A DNA stretch of 64,000 nt from Rhodovulum sp. MB263 (GTDB lineage: Bacteria > Pseudomonadota > Alphaproteobacteria > Rhodobacterales > Rhodobacteraceae), in assembly GCF_002073975.1 (NCBI RefSeq), contig NZ_CP020384.1:186001-250000 (forward strand). The letters are read 5' to 3'. Below, piece by piece: positions 20,328 through 28,598 of the stretch. Position numbers and translations under genes: made by a program. The notes under the pieces were generated by a model that searched no databases, was not told the origin of the DNA, and saw nothing but the letters and a program-made list of their open reading frames with translations. Each line of letters begins with the position of its first letter. Position 1 is the stretch's first letter.

Positions 20328-21230
20328 ATGGACAGACTGACCGAGATGGAGGCCTTTGCCACCGTCGTGGATCAAGGCGGCTTTACCGATGCCGCCAGGA
20401 AGATGGGCATTTCGAAATCGGCCGTCTCCAAGCATGTCTCGTCGCTCGAGGCGCGGCTGGGCGCGCGGCTTCTGAACCGCACTACCCGGCGCGTCAGCCC
20501 GACCGAGATCGGTCTCGCCTATTACGACCGCGCGCGGCGGGTGCTGAACGATGCGGGCGAGGCCGATGCGCTGGTCTCGGCGATGCAATCGGCGCCCTCG
20601 GGGCTCTTGCGCATTTCGGTCGCGACCGATTTCGGGGTCAATCACCTGTCGCCGCTATTGGGCGCGTTCCTGCATGAATATCCCGACATCACCGTCAACA
20701 TGGTGCTCAACAACCGCTTCGTCGAGCTGATCTCGGAAGGCTTCGACATGGCGATCCGGGTGGGCGAGCTGGAAGACAGCACGCTGCGCGCCCGCAAGCT
20801 GGCCGATACCACCAGGCGGATGATCGGCGCACCCGCCTATTTCGAGAAATTCGGCCGTCCGCAGAAGATCGACGATCTGAACGAACACAAGCTCCTGCAT
20901 TATTCCAACCAGGCCAGCGGCAATGTCTGGAAGATCACCGCGCCTTCGGGCGAAAAGCGGCAGGTGCGCACGGCGGGCTGGCTGACGGTGAATGACGGCC
21001 AGTCGCTGCTGAATGCCGCCATTTCCGGGCTCGGCATCGCCTATCTGCCGAGCTTCCTGTTCCGGGACGCGCTGGAAAAGGGGCTGGTCGAGGAGGCGAT
21101 CCCGGGCCTGCCGCTGGAACGGCTGGGCATCTATGCGGTCTATCCGCCGGGACGGTTCACCCAGCCCAAGGTGCGCGCCTTCATCGACTTCCTGCTGACG
21201 CATTTCCAAGGCGACGACATCATGATCTGA
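20328..21230 (+). CDS. LysR-family transcriptional regulator
   Basis: A 300-residue LysR regulator. The winged helix-turn-helix occupies residues 1-60 (MEAFATVVDQGGFTDAARKMGISKS marks the start, split here only by convention), and the effector-binding domain spans about 90-295. It resembles the CrgA/DsdC-like branch, with FVELISEGFDMAIRVGEL. The target is unknown; the upstream dienoyl-CoA-reductase-like gene, 143 bases away and codirectional, is a candidate. AGGAAG serves as ribosome-binding site. Confidence 0.92.
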   Translation: MDRLTEMEAFATVVDQGGFTDAARKMGISKSAVSKHVSSLEARLGARLLNRTTRRVSPTEIGLAYYDRARRVLNDAGEADALVSAMQSAPSGLLRISVATDFGVNHLSPLLGAFLHEYPDITVNMVLNNRFVELISEGFDMAIRVGELEDSTLRARKLADTTRRMIGAPAYFEKFGRPQKIDDLNEHKLLHYSNQASGNVWKITAPSGEKRQVRTAGWLTVNDGQSLLNAAISGLGIAYLPSFLFRDALEKGLVEEAIPGLPLERLGIYAVYPPGRFTQPKVRAFIDFLLTHFQGDDIMI

Positions 21231-21269
21231 GCCGGGCCCGGAGGCCCGCTCCCACCGGCGTTTCCGGCC

Positions 21270-22241
21270 TTATCGGGGCGTGTCGAGCACCGCCTCGACG
21301 CGGCGGTTCTCGGTCCGGCCCCGGTCGGTCGCGTTGCTGGCAAGCGGGGCCAGAAAGCCCACGCCCTCGGCCGCCACCTGCGCGGCCGGAATGCCCAGCC
21401 TGCCCACGAGATGGTCGCGCACCGCTTCGGCCCGTTTCCTCGACAGTGCGATATTGCCGGCCAGTCCCCCCTGGGTGTCGGTATGGCCGACCAGCACGAC
21501 CTTGCTGCCGGGATGGGCGCGCAGATAGTCGGCGAGGGCCTCAAGCGCGGGGAAGGGGCCGGTGCCGAGGGTCGTCTCGGCTGTCGCGAAGTCGATCCCG
21601 GCCAGCACCGCATGCCCGTCCCGGGCGAGACGCTCGGCAAGCCCCGCCTCGTCCTCGGCGGGGGTGTCCTGCCCGTTCCCGGCCTCGATGCCCAGAGGGG
21701 CGTCCGCTTCGGGCGATTTGGTCGACTGTACCGCGGGCGCGGGCTCGGCCCGGCCGACCCGGGTGATCTGCACGAAGGCGCGCTCTTCGGAGCGGCTGAC
21801 CATCAGCGTGACGTGATCGGTGCCGTCGGGCCGGGTCTTTTCGGCGGCGAGAAAGCGGAAATCGCCCAGATCCACATGCATGGCGGGCTCTGGCAGGGTG
21901 TCGGTGGCAAAGCGGAACTCGAACCCGCCGCAGCCCGCTGCCGCGCATTGGAAGGCGATCCGGTAGCCGCCCGCGATCAGTTCGGCCTTGAGCGGCTCGA
22001 TCACCTGCAGCGTGCTCCGCCCCTCGAGCGGCGCCTGCCAGACCAGCCGCCGGATCGCGCCCTCGGCCCGTTCGCTCGGCACGATCCGGCCGTCATAGGG
22101 GCCGGTCGGAATGCGCAGGCTCGACGCGGCCTCGGTTTCATCGGCCACGACGGTCGCCGTCTCGGGCAGTTGCGGCACCATCGCCCCGGCGAGCCCCGGC
22201 CAGAGCAGCGCCAGCGCCAGCAGCCGGGGTCCGGCCCTCAT
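21270..22241 (-). CDS. OmpA-family peptidoglycan-binding protein
   Basis: A 323-residue secreted protein. Signal peptide 1-20 (LLALALLWPGLAGA) is followed by an N-terminal region with two Cys that may pair (AAAGCGGFEF), and a C-terminal OmpA domain (about 205-320) with VLVGHTDTQGG and LSRKRAEAVRDHLV, which hold the diaminopimelate-binding Asp and Arg. It probably links the envelope to peptidoglycan. Its start overlaps the AhpD-like stop by 4 bp, making it the last gene of a four-gene operon. Confidence 0.9.
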   Translation of the reverse strand: MRAGPRLLALALLWPGLAGAMVPQLPETATVVADETEAASSLRIPTGPYDGRIVPSERAEGAIRRLVWQAPLEGRSTLQVIEPLKAELIAGGYRIAFQCAAAGCGGFEFRFATDTLPEPAMHVDLGDFRFLAAEKTRPDGTDHVTLMVSRSEERAFVQITRVGRAEPAPAVQSTKSPEADAPLGIEAGNGQDTPAEDEAGLAERLARDGHAVLAGIDFATAETTLGTGPFPALEALADYLRAHPGSKVVLVGHTDTQGGLAGNIALSRKRAEAVRDHLVGRLGIPAAQVAAEGVGFLAPLASNATDRGRTENRRVEAVLDTPR

Positions 22242-22813
22242 CTATGCGACCCGTGATAGTCGGGGTTCGGCTCCATCCCCGAGGCCGAGGCGACGCGGTT
22301 GGTCATGTTGAAGAACCCGGTCACGGCGGCGATGTCCCAGATCTCGCGCTCGGAAAAGCCCGCCTCGCGCAGCGCCTGGCGGTCGGGCTCCTCGATCCGG
22401 TGGCTGGCCTCGGTCAGCTTCGCCGCGAAATCAAGCATCGCGCGCTGGCGCGGCTCGAGCTGCGCGACCCGGTAATTCATTACCAGCGCCTCGCCCAGCG
22501 CCGGATCGCCCGACAGCGCGCGCACAGCGGCGCCATGGGCGACCTGGCAATACCAGCAGCGGTTGATCGACGAGACCACGACCGCGATCATCTCGCGCTC
22601 GAGCCTCGACAGCCCGCTCTCGCCCAGCATCAGGTCGTTATACATCGCCGTGAAGGCGTTCAGCTTGCCGATATCGAAGGCATAGGCCGCCAGCACATTC
22701 GGCAGCAGCCCGAGCCGTTCGGCACAGAGGTCGAAATATTTCTGCGTCTCGGGCGGCAACGGGTCGACCATCGGCAGATCGAGCGCCGTCGGGCGCGGCA
22801 TGTCATGGGTCAC
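22238..22813 (-). CDS. AhpD-like peroxidase-related protein
   Basis: A 191-residue carboxymuconolactone-decarboxylase/AhpD-like protein. The redox motif is complete: Glu73 in LEREMIAVVV, then Cys86-W-Y-Cys89-x3-His93. Members reduce peroxides using a thiol pair; the physiological donor here is unknown. It lies 3 bases after the GNAT gene and overlaps the OmpA gene by 4 bp. Confidence 0.9.
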   Translation of the reverse strand: MTHDMPRPTALDLPMVDPLPPETQKYFDLCAERLGLLPNVLAAYAFDIGKLNAFTAMYNDLMLGESGLSRLEREMIAVVVSSINRCWYCQVAHGAAVRALSGDPALGEALVMNYRVAQLEPRQRAMLDFAAKLTEASHRIEEPDRQALREAGFSEREIWDIAAVTGFFNMTNRVASASGMEPNPDYHGSHR

Positions 22814-22816
22814 TGC

Positions 22817-23542
22817 TCAGGCCTTTTGCGGCGCAATCATTCGGTAATGATACTGTCCCACATTGGTCATGTTCAGGGAAGCATAGAGCGCAAGTGCCGC
22901 GTGATTGTCTTCTGTGACCAGCACGTTAAGCGTGCTGGCGCCGTGATCTAGGGCCCATTGGGCGGCGGCCCGCATCATGTTGACGGCGGTTCCTTGCCGA
23001 CGATGCCCGGGCGAGACCGCGACCGCATGCACGAAGGCCATGTCGCGCTCCAGCGCCACGAAGGCGGTGCCCGCGGCGCGGTCCTTGCGGCGGCCCAGCA
23101 CGGCGGTTTTCGGCCCCTGCACGCGGTCCATCACCGCCATCCGCGCCGGGCCGATGCCGTTCTCGGCCCAGAGCTCGGTCATGATCGCGAGCGGCTTCCA
23201 GACCGTGAAGGCCGCAAGCGGCGGGGGCGGCTCGGCGGCGATGGCGGCGGCCGACCCCGACAGGATCTTCACCGGATCGACCCTGAGATAGCCGCGCGCG
23301 TCCAGCGCGGCGTCCAGCGCGTCCTCTCCCGGTTTCACCATGAAAAGCGGCGTCTGGCCAAGCCCGACCATGCCGGTCTCGGCCTCGGGGATCGCCTCGG
23401 GGGTGAAGGCGCCCTCGAGCGTCGCGGCCGAGACCCGCTTGCCGCCGCCCTGTCCGTCGCGCAGGCACCAGGGCCCGGTCATGTGACGGAAGGCCGGCGG
23501 CCAGGTCGTCTCCTGGCCCGCGAACAGCCGGTCGGCCGTCAC
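22817..23542 (-). CDS. GNAT-family acetyltransferase
   Basis: A 241-residue protein with a C-terminal GNAT domain (about 110-238). The acetyl-CoA loop is VSPGHRRQGTAVNMM, and motif B is LNVLVTEDNHAALALYASLNM. The N-terminal 100 residues are variable and may bind the substrate, which is unknown. The GTG start at 23542 overlaps the upstream stop (GTGA). Confidence 0.87.
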   Translation of the reverse strand: MTADRLFAGQETTWPPAFRHMTGPWCLRDGQGGGKRVSAATLEGAFTPEAIPEAETGMVGLGQTPLFMVKPGEDALDAALDARGYLRVDPVKILSGSAAAIAAEPPPPLAAFTVWKPLAIMTELWAENGIGPARMAVMDRVQGPKTAVLGRRKDRAAGTAFVALERDMAFVHAVAVSPGHRRQGTAVNMMRAAAQWALDHGASTLNVLVTEDNHAALALYASLNMTNVGQYHYRMIAPQKA

Positions 23543-24270
23543 GCCATCGTCTCGGGAAAGAGCTCGCAAAGCGCGGCCATGGCAGCGTCGATCCGGCGGG
23601 CCTCGGTGCCGCGCACGACGATATTGGTGCCGTAGACGCCGTCGCGGCTGAACGGGTAGGACCCGATCGAAAGCTCGGGAAAGCGCCCGGCCAGCCCGCG
23701 CAGCTCGCCCGCGATATCGCCCTCGGGCCGCTCGACGCAAAGCGTCTGCGACATCAGCGGATCACCCCCCGCCAGCCGGGGCAGCACCACGGCCACCATC
23801 GCCTGGAACACGCTAGGCACCCCGGCCATGACATGCACATTGTCGAGCACGAAGCCGGGAGCGGCCGAGATCGGGTTCTCGATCAGAGTGGCGCCGTCCG
23901 GGATGCGCACCATGCGAAGCCGCGCCTCGTTCAGATCGCGCCCCATCCGCGCGCAGTAATCGGCGAGAATCGCGCGGGCATCCTCGCGCACCCCGATGCC
24001 GACGCCGAAGGCCGCCGCCACCGCATCGGCGGTGATGTCGTCATGGGTCGGTCCGATCCCGCCCGAGGTGAAGACGATGTCGTAATCGGTCCGAAGCGCG
24101 TTCAGCGCGGCCACGATCCGGTCCTGCCGGTCGGGAACGATCCGGACCTCGGACAGCCGGATGCCGTGCTTGATGGCTTCGCCGGCGAGGTAATGCATGT
24201 TGGCATCGCGGGTGCGCCCCGCCAGGATCTCGTCGCCGATCACCAGCATTGCCGCGGTGGGATTGCTCAT
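23539..24270 (-). CDS. CinA-N / MoCF-biosynthesis-type molybdopterin-binding domain protein
   Basis: A 243-residue protein made of a single MoaB/MogA-like domain as in the N-terminal half of CinA: LVIGDEILAGRTRDANMHYLA, FTSGGIGPTHDDITADAVA and VMAGVPSVFQAM. Stand-alone forms are widespread; a nucleotide or pterin pyrophosphatase role is suggested for the family but not proven here. The CinA C-terminal deamidase domain is absent. An AGAGAG stretch precedes the ATG. It is first in the operon and divergent from map. Confidence 0.9.
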   Translation of the reverse strand: MSNPTAAMLVIGDEILAGRTRDANMHYLAGEAIKHGIRLSEVRIVPDRQDRIVAALNALRTDYDIVFTSGGIGPTHDDITADAVAAAFGVGIGVREDARAILADYCARMGRDLNEARLRMVRIPDGATLIENPISAAPGFVLDNVHVMAGVPSVFQAMVAVVLPRLAGGDPLMSQTLCVERPEGDIAGELRGLAGRFPELSIGSYPFSRDGVYGTNIVVRGTEARRIDAAMAALCELFPETMA

Positions 24271-24444
24271 GGCTCTCTCCTTGCCCGGATTGTCCTGTCC
24301 CCGGACAGGGTATAGGAGCCTGCCTGCGGCTTTCAAAGCCCTCTCATGCGTCCGGCGGCGGGGGGCTGGCCGCGCGTCCCTTCGCCCTCTGGCCTTTGCC
24401 GGGCTTGGGGCGTATCTCTGGGCCAGACCATGAAGGAGTGGGCA

Positions 24445-25308
24445 TTGGACGAGAAGACCCGCGGCAGGCGGACGAAAGACAATATTCGCATCTACGACCC
24501 CGAGGATTTCGCCGGCATGCATGCCGCCGGACGTGTCGCGGCCGAGATCCTCGACGAGATCGCGCCTCTGGTCTTCCCCGGCCAGACAACGGCCGAGATC
24601 GACCGCGTCATCACCGATCTGGTCGAGGCCAAGGGCGCAGTGTCCGCCACCATCGGCTACAAGGGCTACAAGCATGCCAGCTGCATCTCGGTGAACCATG
24701 TGGTCTGCCACGGGATCCCGGGACCCAAGGTGCTGAAGGATGGCGACATCCTCAATGTCGACGTGACGGTGATCGTCGATGGCTGGTATGGCGATACCAG
24801 CCGGATGTATGTGGCGGGCAAGCTCTCGCGCAAGGCCGAGCGGCTGATCCAGGTCACGCATGATTCGCTGTTCAAGGGGATCGAGGCGGTCCGGCCCGGC
24901 AACACCTTCGGCGATATCGGCGCGGCCATCCAGTCCTTCGTGGAATCCCACCGCATGAGCGTGGTGCGCGATTTCTGCGGCCATGGGCTGGGCCGGGTGT
25001 TCCACGCACCGCCGAACGTGCTGCATTACGCGCCGTTCCGGCTGAACGAGGAGGGCCGGAAGATCACGATCTCGGGCAACCCGACCCGCGACCCGACCCC
25101 GGTTCTCGAAGAGGGCATGTTCTTCACCATCGAGCCGATGGTCAATCTGGGCCGCCCCGAGACCAAGATCCTCGCCGATGACTGGACCGCCGTGACCCGC
25201 GACAAGTCGCTCTCGGCCCAGTTCGAGCATTCGATCGGTGTCACCGCCGATGGCTGCGAGATCTTCACGCTCTCGCCGGGCGGGCTGTTCCACCCTACCT
25301 TCGGCTGA
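24445..25308 (+). CDS. map: Methionine aminopeptidase, type I
   Basis: This enzyme removes the initiator methionine from new proteins. The five metal ligands are in place within LNVDVTVIVDGWYGDTSR (two Asp), GHGLGRVFH (His), FFTIEPM (Glu) and AQFEHSI (Glu). The start is a judgement: TTG at 24445 has AAGGAG exactly six bases before it and gives the usual LDEKTRGRRTKD opening, while an in-frame ATG at 24430 has no visible ribosome-binding site. From the TTG the protein has 287 residues. An insertion near residue 195-208 (ISGNPTRDPTP) is common in alphaproteobacterial copies. Confidence 0.94.
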   Translation: MDEKTRGRRTKDNIRIYDPEDFAGMHAAGRVAAEILDEIAPLVFPGQTTAEIDRVITDLVEAKGAVSATIGYKGYKHASCISVNHVVCHGIPGPKVLKDGDILNVDVTVIVDGWYGDTSRMYVAGKLSRKAERLIQVTHDSLFKGIEAVRPGNTFGDIGAAIQSFVESHRMSVVRDFCGHGLGRVFHAPPNVLHYAPFRLNEEGRKITISGNPTRDPTPVLEEGMFFTIEPMVNLGRPETKILADDWTAVTRDKSLSAQFEHSIGVTADGCEIFTLSPGGLFHPTFG

Positions 25309-25389
25309 GCCGCCCCCTTCCGGGGCGCGGCGCGGCGCACCACAACCCCGGAACATCTGCTGCCGGAAGGGCGGCGAGGGAGGCGGATC

Positions 25390-26922
25390 ATGATCGAACT
25401 CTTCGCACGTCTGACGCCGATGCGCTGGATTGTCGGCATCGCGGCGCTTCTGGCGATCGCGGTTTCTGTCTGGCAGCTCGAGGCCGAACGCCGGGGCGTG
25501 GTCATCGCGCCGGTCCCGGGCACCGGGACGACGCCCGCCACGGTCTATCGGCTGAAGGACGCCCCGCCCGCCCCGGTGGTGATCGTCTCGCATGGCTTCG
25601 CCGGATCGCGCCAGCTGATGCAGGCCTGGTCGCTGACGCTGGCGCGTGCGGGCTATGCCGCGGTTGCCTTCGATTACGAGGGGCATGGCCGCAACCCGGT
25701 GCCGATGTCGGGCGATCTCGACAGTCCCGAGGGCACGGCGCTTCTGCTGATGGCCGAGACCCGGCGGGTGACCGATGCCGCGCTGGCCCGGCCCTGGGCC
25801 GACGGGCGGGTCGCGATCCTCGGCCATTCCATGGGCAGCTATATCGCTGTCCGCGAGGCGCGCGAGGACCCGCGCATTGCCGCCACGATCGGGATCGCGG
25901 CGGCGAATGACTCGATCACCGCGACCGAGCCGCCGAACCTGCTGATGATCAATGGTGAATGGGAAACCCGGCTGGCCGACGCCCCGCTCGAGGCGCTGCG
26001 ACTGGCCGATCCTTCGGCGCAGCTGGGCGAAACCCTGGGCGACCCGGCGAAGGGCACCGGGCGGCGGGCGCTGCTGGCGCCGGATGTCGAGCATATCGGC
26101 GTGATCTGGTCGCCGACGGCGCTTCGCGAGACGCGGGCCTGGCTCGACGCCACCTTCGGGCGGACAAGCGGCGGGCCGGTGGTCGGGATCGGCGGCTGGA
26201 TCGCGCTTCTGCTCGTTGGCATCGTGGCGCTGGCCTGGCCTCTGGCGCGGATGCGCGGCCAGACCGGGGCGCCCCGGCCCGCGCCGCTGCCACGCGGCCG
26301 CTTCCTGATCGTGGCGCTGCTTCCGGCGGTGGCGGTGCCGCTGATCCTGGCGCCGTTCCGGACCCAGTTCCTGCCGGTGCTGGTGGCCGATTACCTCGCC
26401 GTCCATTTCGCGCTTTACGGCGCGATGGTGCTGGCGCTTCTGGCCTGGTGGGGCGAACTGCGCTGGGCGGGCTGGCGTGAGACCGGCCGGATCCTGGCGC
26501 TGGCGGCGCTGGTGGCGCTTTACACCATCGGGGTCTTCGGCTTCGCCATGGATCGCTACGTGACCTCGTTCTACCCGATCCCGATCCGCGGCCTCATCAT
26601 CGCGGCGATGGCGGTGGGGGCGGTGCCCTACATGCTGTCGGACGCGCTGATGGTCGAAGGCGGCCGCGCGCCGGCCTGGCGCAGCCTTGTGTCGCGCGGC
26701 GCCTTCCTGGTCTCGCTCGGGATCGCCACCGCGCTCGACTTCCACAGGCTGTTCTTCCTGTTGCTGATCCTGCCGATCATCCTGATCTTCTATCTGCTCT
26801 TCGGCACCATGGGCGGCTGGATCGGCCGCGCCACCAACCGGCCCGCGGGCGTCGGACTGGGGCTTGGACTGTTCCTGGCATGGGCGCTGGGCGTGACCTT
26901 CCCGATGTTCCAGGCGGTCTGA
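25390..26922 (+). CDS. Alpha/beta hydrolase fused to a polytopic membrane domain
   Basis: A 510-residue protein. After an N-terminal anchor helix (12-28), residues 50-255 form an alpha/beta hydrolase with VIVSHGFAGSR, the nucleophile Ser147 in GHSMGSY, and a late HIGVIW region that may supply the His. Residues 268-508 contain about eight hydrophobic helices with no second enzyme motif. Related fusions exist in bacteria, but their substrate is unknown; a lipid or membrane-associated ester is possible. A long hairpin follows the stop. Confidence 0.85.
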   Translation: MIELFARLTPMRWIVGIAALLAIAVSVWQLEAERRGVVIAPVPGTGTTPATVYRLKDAPPAPVVIVSHGFAGSRQLMQAWSLTLARAGYAAVAFDYEGHGRNPVPMSGDLDSPEGTALLLMAETRRVTDAALARPWADGRVAILGHSMGSYIAVREAREDPRIAATIGIAAANDSITATEPPNLLMINGEWETRLADAPLEALRLADPSAQLGETLGDPAKGTGRRALLAPDVEHIGVIWSPTALRETRAWLDATFGRTSGGPVVGIGGWIALLLVGIVALAWPLARMRGQTGAPRPAPLPRGRFLIVALLPAVAVPLILAPFRTQFLPVLVADYLAVHFALYGAMVLALLAWWGELRWAGWRETGRILALAALVALYTIGVFGFAMDRYVTSFYPIPIRGLIIAAMAVGAVPYMLSDALMVEGGRAPAWRSLVSRGAFLVSLGIATALDFHRLFFLLLILPIILIFYLLFGTMGGWIGRATNRPAGVGLGLGLFLAWALGVTFPMFQAV

Positions 26923-26955
26923 TCCGGCCGTATCGCGGGACGGAGAGCGTGCCGG

Positions 26956-27010
26956 GGGTATTTTTACCAAGAAGAAGAGACGTTCGTGCTTCTTCCTGGC
27001 TCAAATACCC
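26956..27010. terminator. Long compound hairpin between converging genes
   Basis: GGGTATTT (26956-26963) pairs with AAATACCC (27003-27010), and inside it ACCAAGAAGAAG pairs imperfectly with CTTCTTCCTGG. The 55-base structure fills the gap between two converging genes and could terminate transcription from both. It is a clear AT-rich island in GC-rich DNA. Confidence 0.65.
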
Positions 27011-27051
27011 ATGACGCAACAGCTGTCACGGGGCGCGGACCCCGGAGCGGC

Positions 27052-27996
27052 TCAGCCCCGCATCAGCCGGATCGCGGCGAGCCCGGCATCGGACAGATCG
27101 AGCAGCCGTGCGAAATAATGCTCGCGTGCGGCGAAGCCGCGGCGGCCGCTGCCGGTGAAGGCATCCTCCATCGCGTCGATCAGCCGTGTGAGGCGGCGCT
27201 GATGCATTCCCAGTGCGACCTGCGCCGGGTCGGCGATGACCCCCGCGAAGGCTGCCACCAGCGCGCCGAGCCCGATCAGCGGCAGCGTGATCGTCAGGGT
27301 CATCCAGGCGGGCGCGGCGGTGGGGAAGATCCCGTACCAGGCGGTGCCGAGAAGCCCGCCCAGCGGAAAGGCGGCGATCGCCGCCTGATGCGCGACGATG
27401 GCGGCAAGCCCGGGCGCGAAGGAGACCATGCCCGGTGTCAGCGACTGGAAGGCGAGCGCGCCCGCGCCCATCGTGCCGAAGGCCGTGGTCATTTCGGCCA
27501 CGGCCGAGCGGGTCCCGCCATAATCGCCCAAAGCGCGGGCGCTGAGCGCGGGGGCATCGCTGCGGGCCTCGACCAGGGCCGCGAGATCGGGATGGGTAAG
27601 GATCGCGCGGGCCAGCGCGTCCTTGCCGCTGGTGCCGCCGGGGCCCTCCCAGGGCAGTTCGAGCAGATCCACCACCACGGCGCGTTCGGCCGCGGTGGCA
27701 ACATCGGTCGGCAGCAGGATCCGGCGCGCGCGCAGCCAGGCGGCAAGCCTGGGTGCGCGGCTTCCTGCGGCGGCCGCGGCGGCAAGCCGGGTCAGGATCA
27801 GCACCGGCGAGAGCAGCACGTTGACCGGTGCCTTCAGCACATCCCAGCCAAGCGCGTGGCGGTGCAGCGCGAGCGTGCCCGCCAGACCGAACCGGCGGCG
27901 GGCAAAGTCGTGCACGCGGGCGCGCCGCGCCGCGAAATAGCTGCGGGCGGCCTCGACAAGCGCGGCATCGGCATCGCGGGACAAAGCGTCGGTCAT
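27052..27996 (-). CDS. Membrane-associated conserved protein, possibly DUF6635
   Basis: A 314-residue protein with RRFGLAGTLALHRHALGWDVLKAPVNVLLSPV near the N-terminus (read in parts: RRFGLAGTLALHRHA, then LGWDVLKAPVNVLL), which I associate with the DUF6635 family. Residues 165-255 have three or four hydrophobic stretches. No function is known. It is convergent with the membrane hydrolase and lies 41 bases upstream of the rsmD stop on the same strand, so it may be the last gene of the flavoprotein-rsmD operon. Confidence 0.65.
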   Translation of the reverse strand: MTDALSRDADAALVEAARSYFAARRARVHDFARRRFGLAGTLALHRHALGWDVLKAPVNVLLSPVLILTRLAAAAAAGSRAPRLAAWLRARRILLPTDVATAAERAVVVDLLELPWEGPGGTSGKDALARAILTHPDLAALVEARSDAPALSARALGDYGGTRSAVAEMTTAFGTMGAGALAFQSLTPGMVSFAPGLAAIVAHQAAIAAFPLGGLLGTAWYGIFPTAAPAWMTLTITLPLIGLGALVAAFAGVIADPAQVALGMHQRRLTRLIDAMEDAFTGSGRRGFAAREHYFARLLDLSDAGLAAIRLMRG

Positions 27997-28037
27997 GGCC
28001 GATCAGATGGGGCGAAACGATCCGTTCGGCAAGCCGC

Positions 28038-28598
28038 TCAGAGAGCCTCGAGAATGGAAATTGCGGTTTCGCCGTAGCGGCGGCTGTCGAGCAGCGCGAG
28101 CCCCTCGGGCGGATCGATGGCCGCGCCTTCTTCCCAGACGATCAGCGCGCCCGGCGCGATCCAGCCATTCGCGAGCATCGCGGCCAGCGCCTTCTCGCCG
28201 AGGCCCTTGCCATAGGGCGGGTCGAGAAAGACCAGCGTCGCGGGCGCATCGGGGGCGGGGCCGGGCCGGGTCGCGTTCCGGCGCAGGACCGTGCACTCGG
28301 CCCCGGCCCGGCAGAGGCCCACATTCTCGTGGATCAGCGCCAGCGCCTTCCTGCCATCCTCGACGAAGCAGACATGCGCGGCACCGCGCGACAGCGCCTC
28401 GAGCCCCAGCGCACCGGTGCCCGCGAAAAGATCGAGCACCCGCGCGCCCTCGACCGGATCGCCATAGCCGCCGTTCATGAGAAGGTTGAACAGGCTTTCG
28501 CGCACCCGGTCGGTGGTCGGGCGCAGATGTGCTGCCGGATCGCCCTTGCCGACCGAGGCCAGCGCCCGGCCACGGAACCGGCCCGCGACGATCCTCAT
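28038..28598 (-). CDS. rsmD: 16S rRNA (guanine966-N2)-methyltransferase
   Basis: A 186-residue SAM-dependent methyltransferase that modifies G966 of 16S rRNA on assembled small subunits. The SAM-binding motif is VLDLFAGTGALGLEALSRGA (54-73) and the catalytic motif DPPY is at 126-129. RIVAGRFRGRAL at the N-terminus is diagnostic. The ATG overlaps the stop of the upstream flavoprotein gene by 4 bp. Confidence 0.95.
   Translation of the reverse strand: MRIVAGRFRGRALASVGKGDPAAHLRPTTDRVRESLFNLLMNGGYGDPVEGARVLDLFAGTGALGLEALSRGAAHVCFVEDGRKALALIHENVGLCRAGAECTVLRRNATRPGPAPDAPATLVFLDPPYGKGLGEKALAAMLANGWIAPGALIVWEEGAAIDPPEGLALLDSRRYGETAISILEAL

Noticed and set aside
23539-26970. A minus-strand open frame of over 1,100 codons
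   Set aside because: Most of it is antisense to map and the membrane hydrolase, whose motifs are intact; its composition is Arg/His/Gly-rich. Only the last 243 codons (CinA-N-like) are a real gene.
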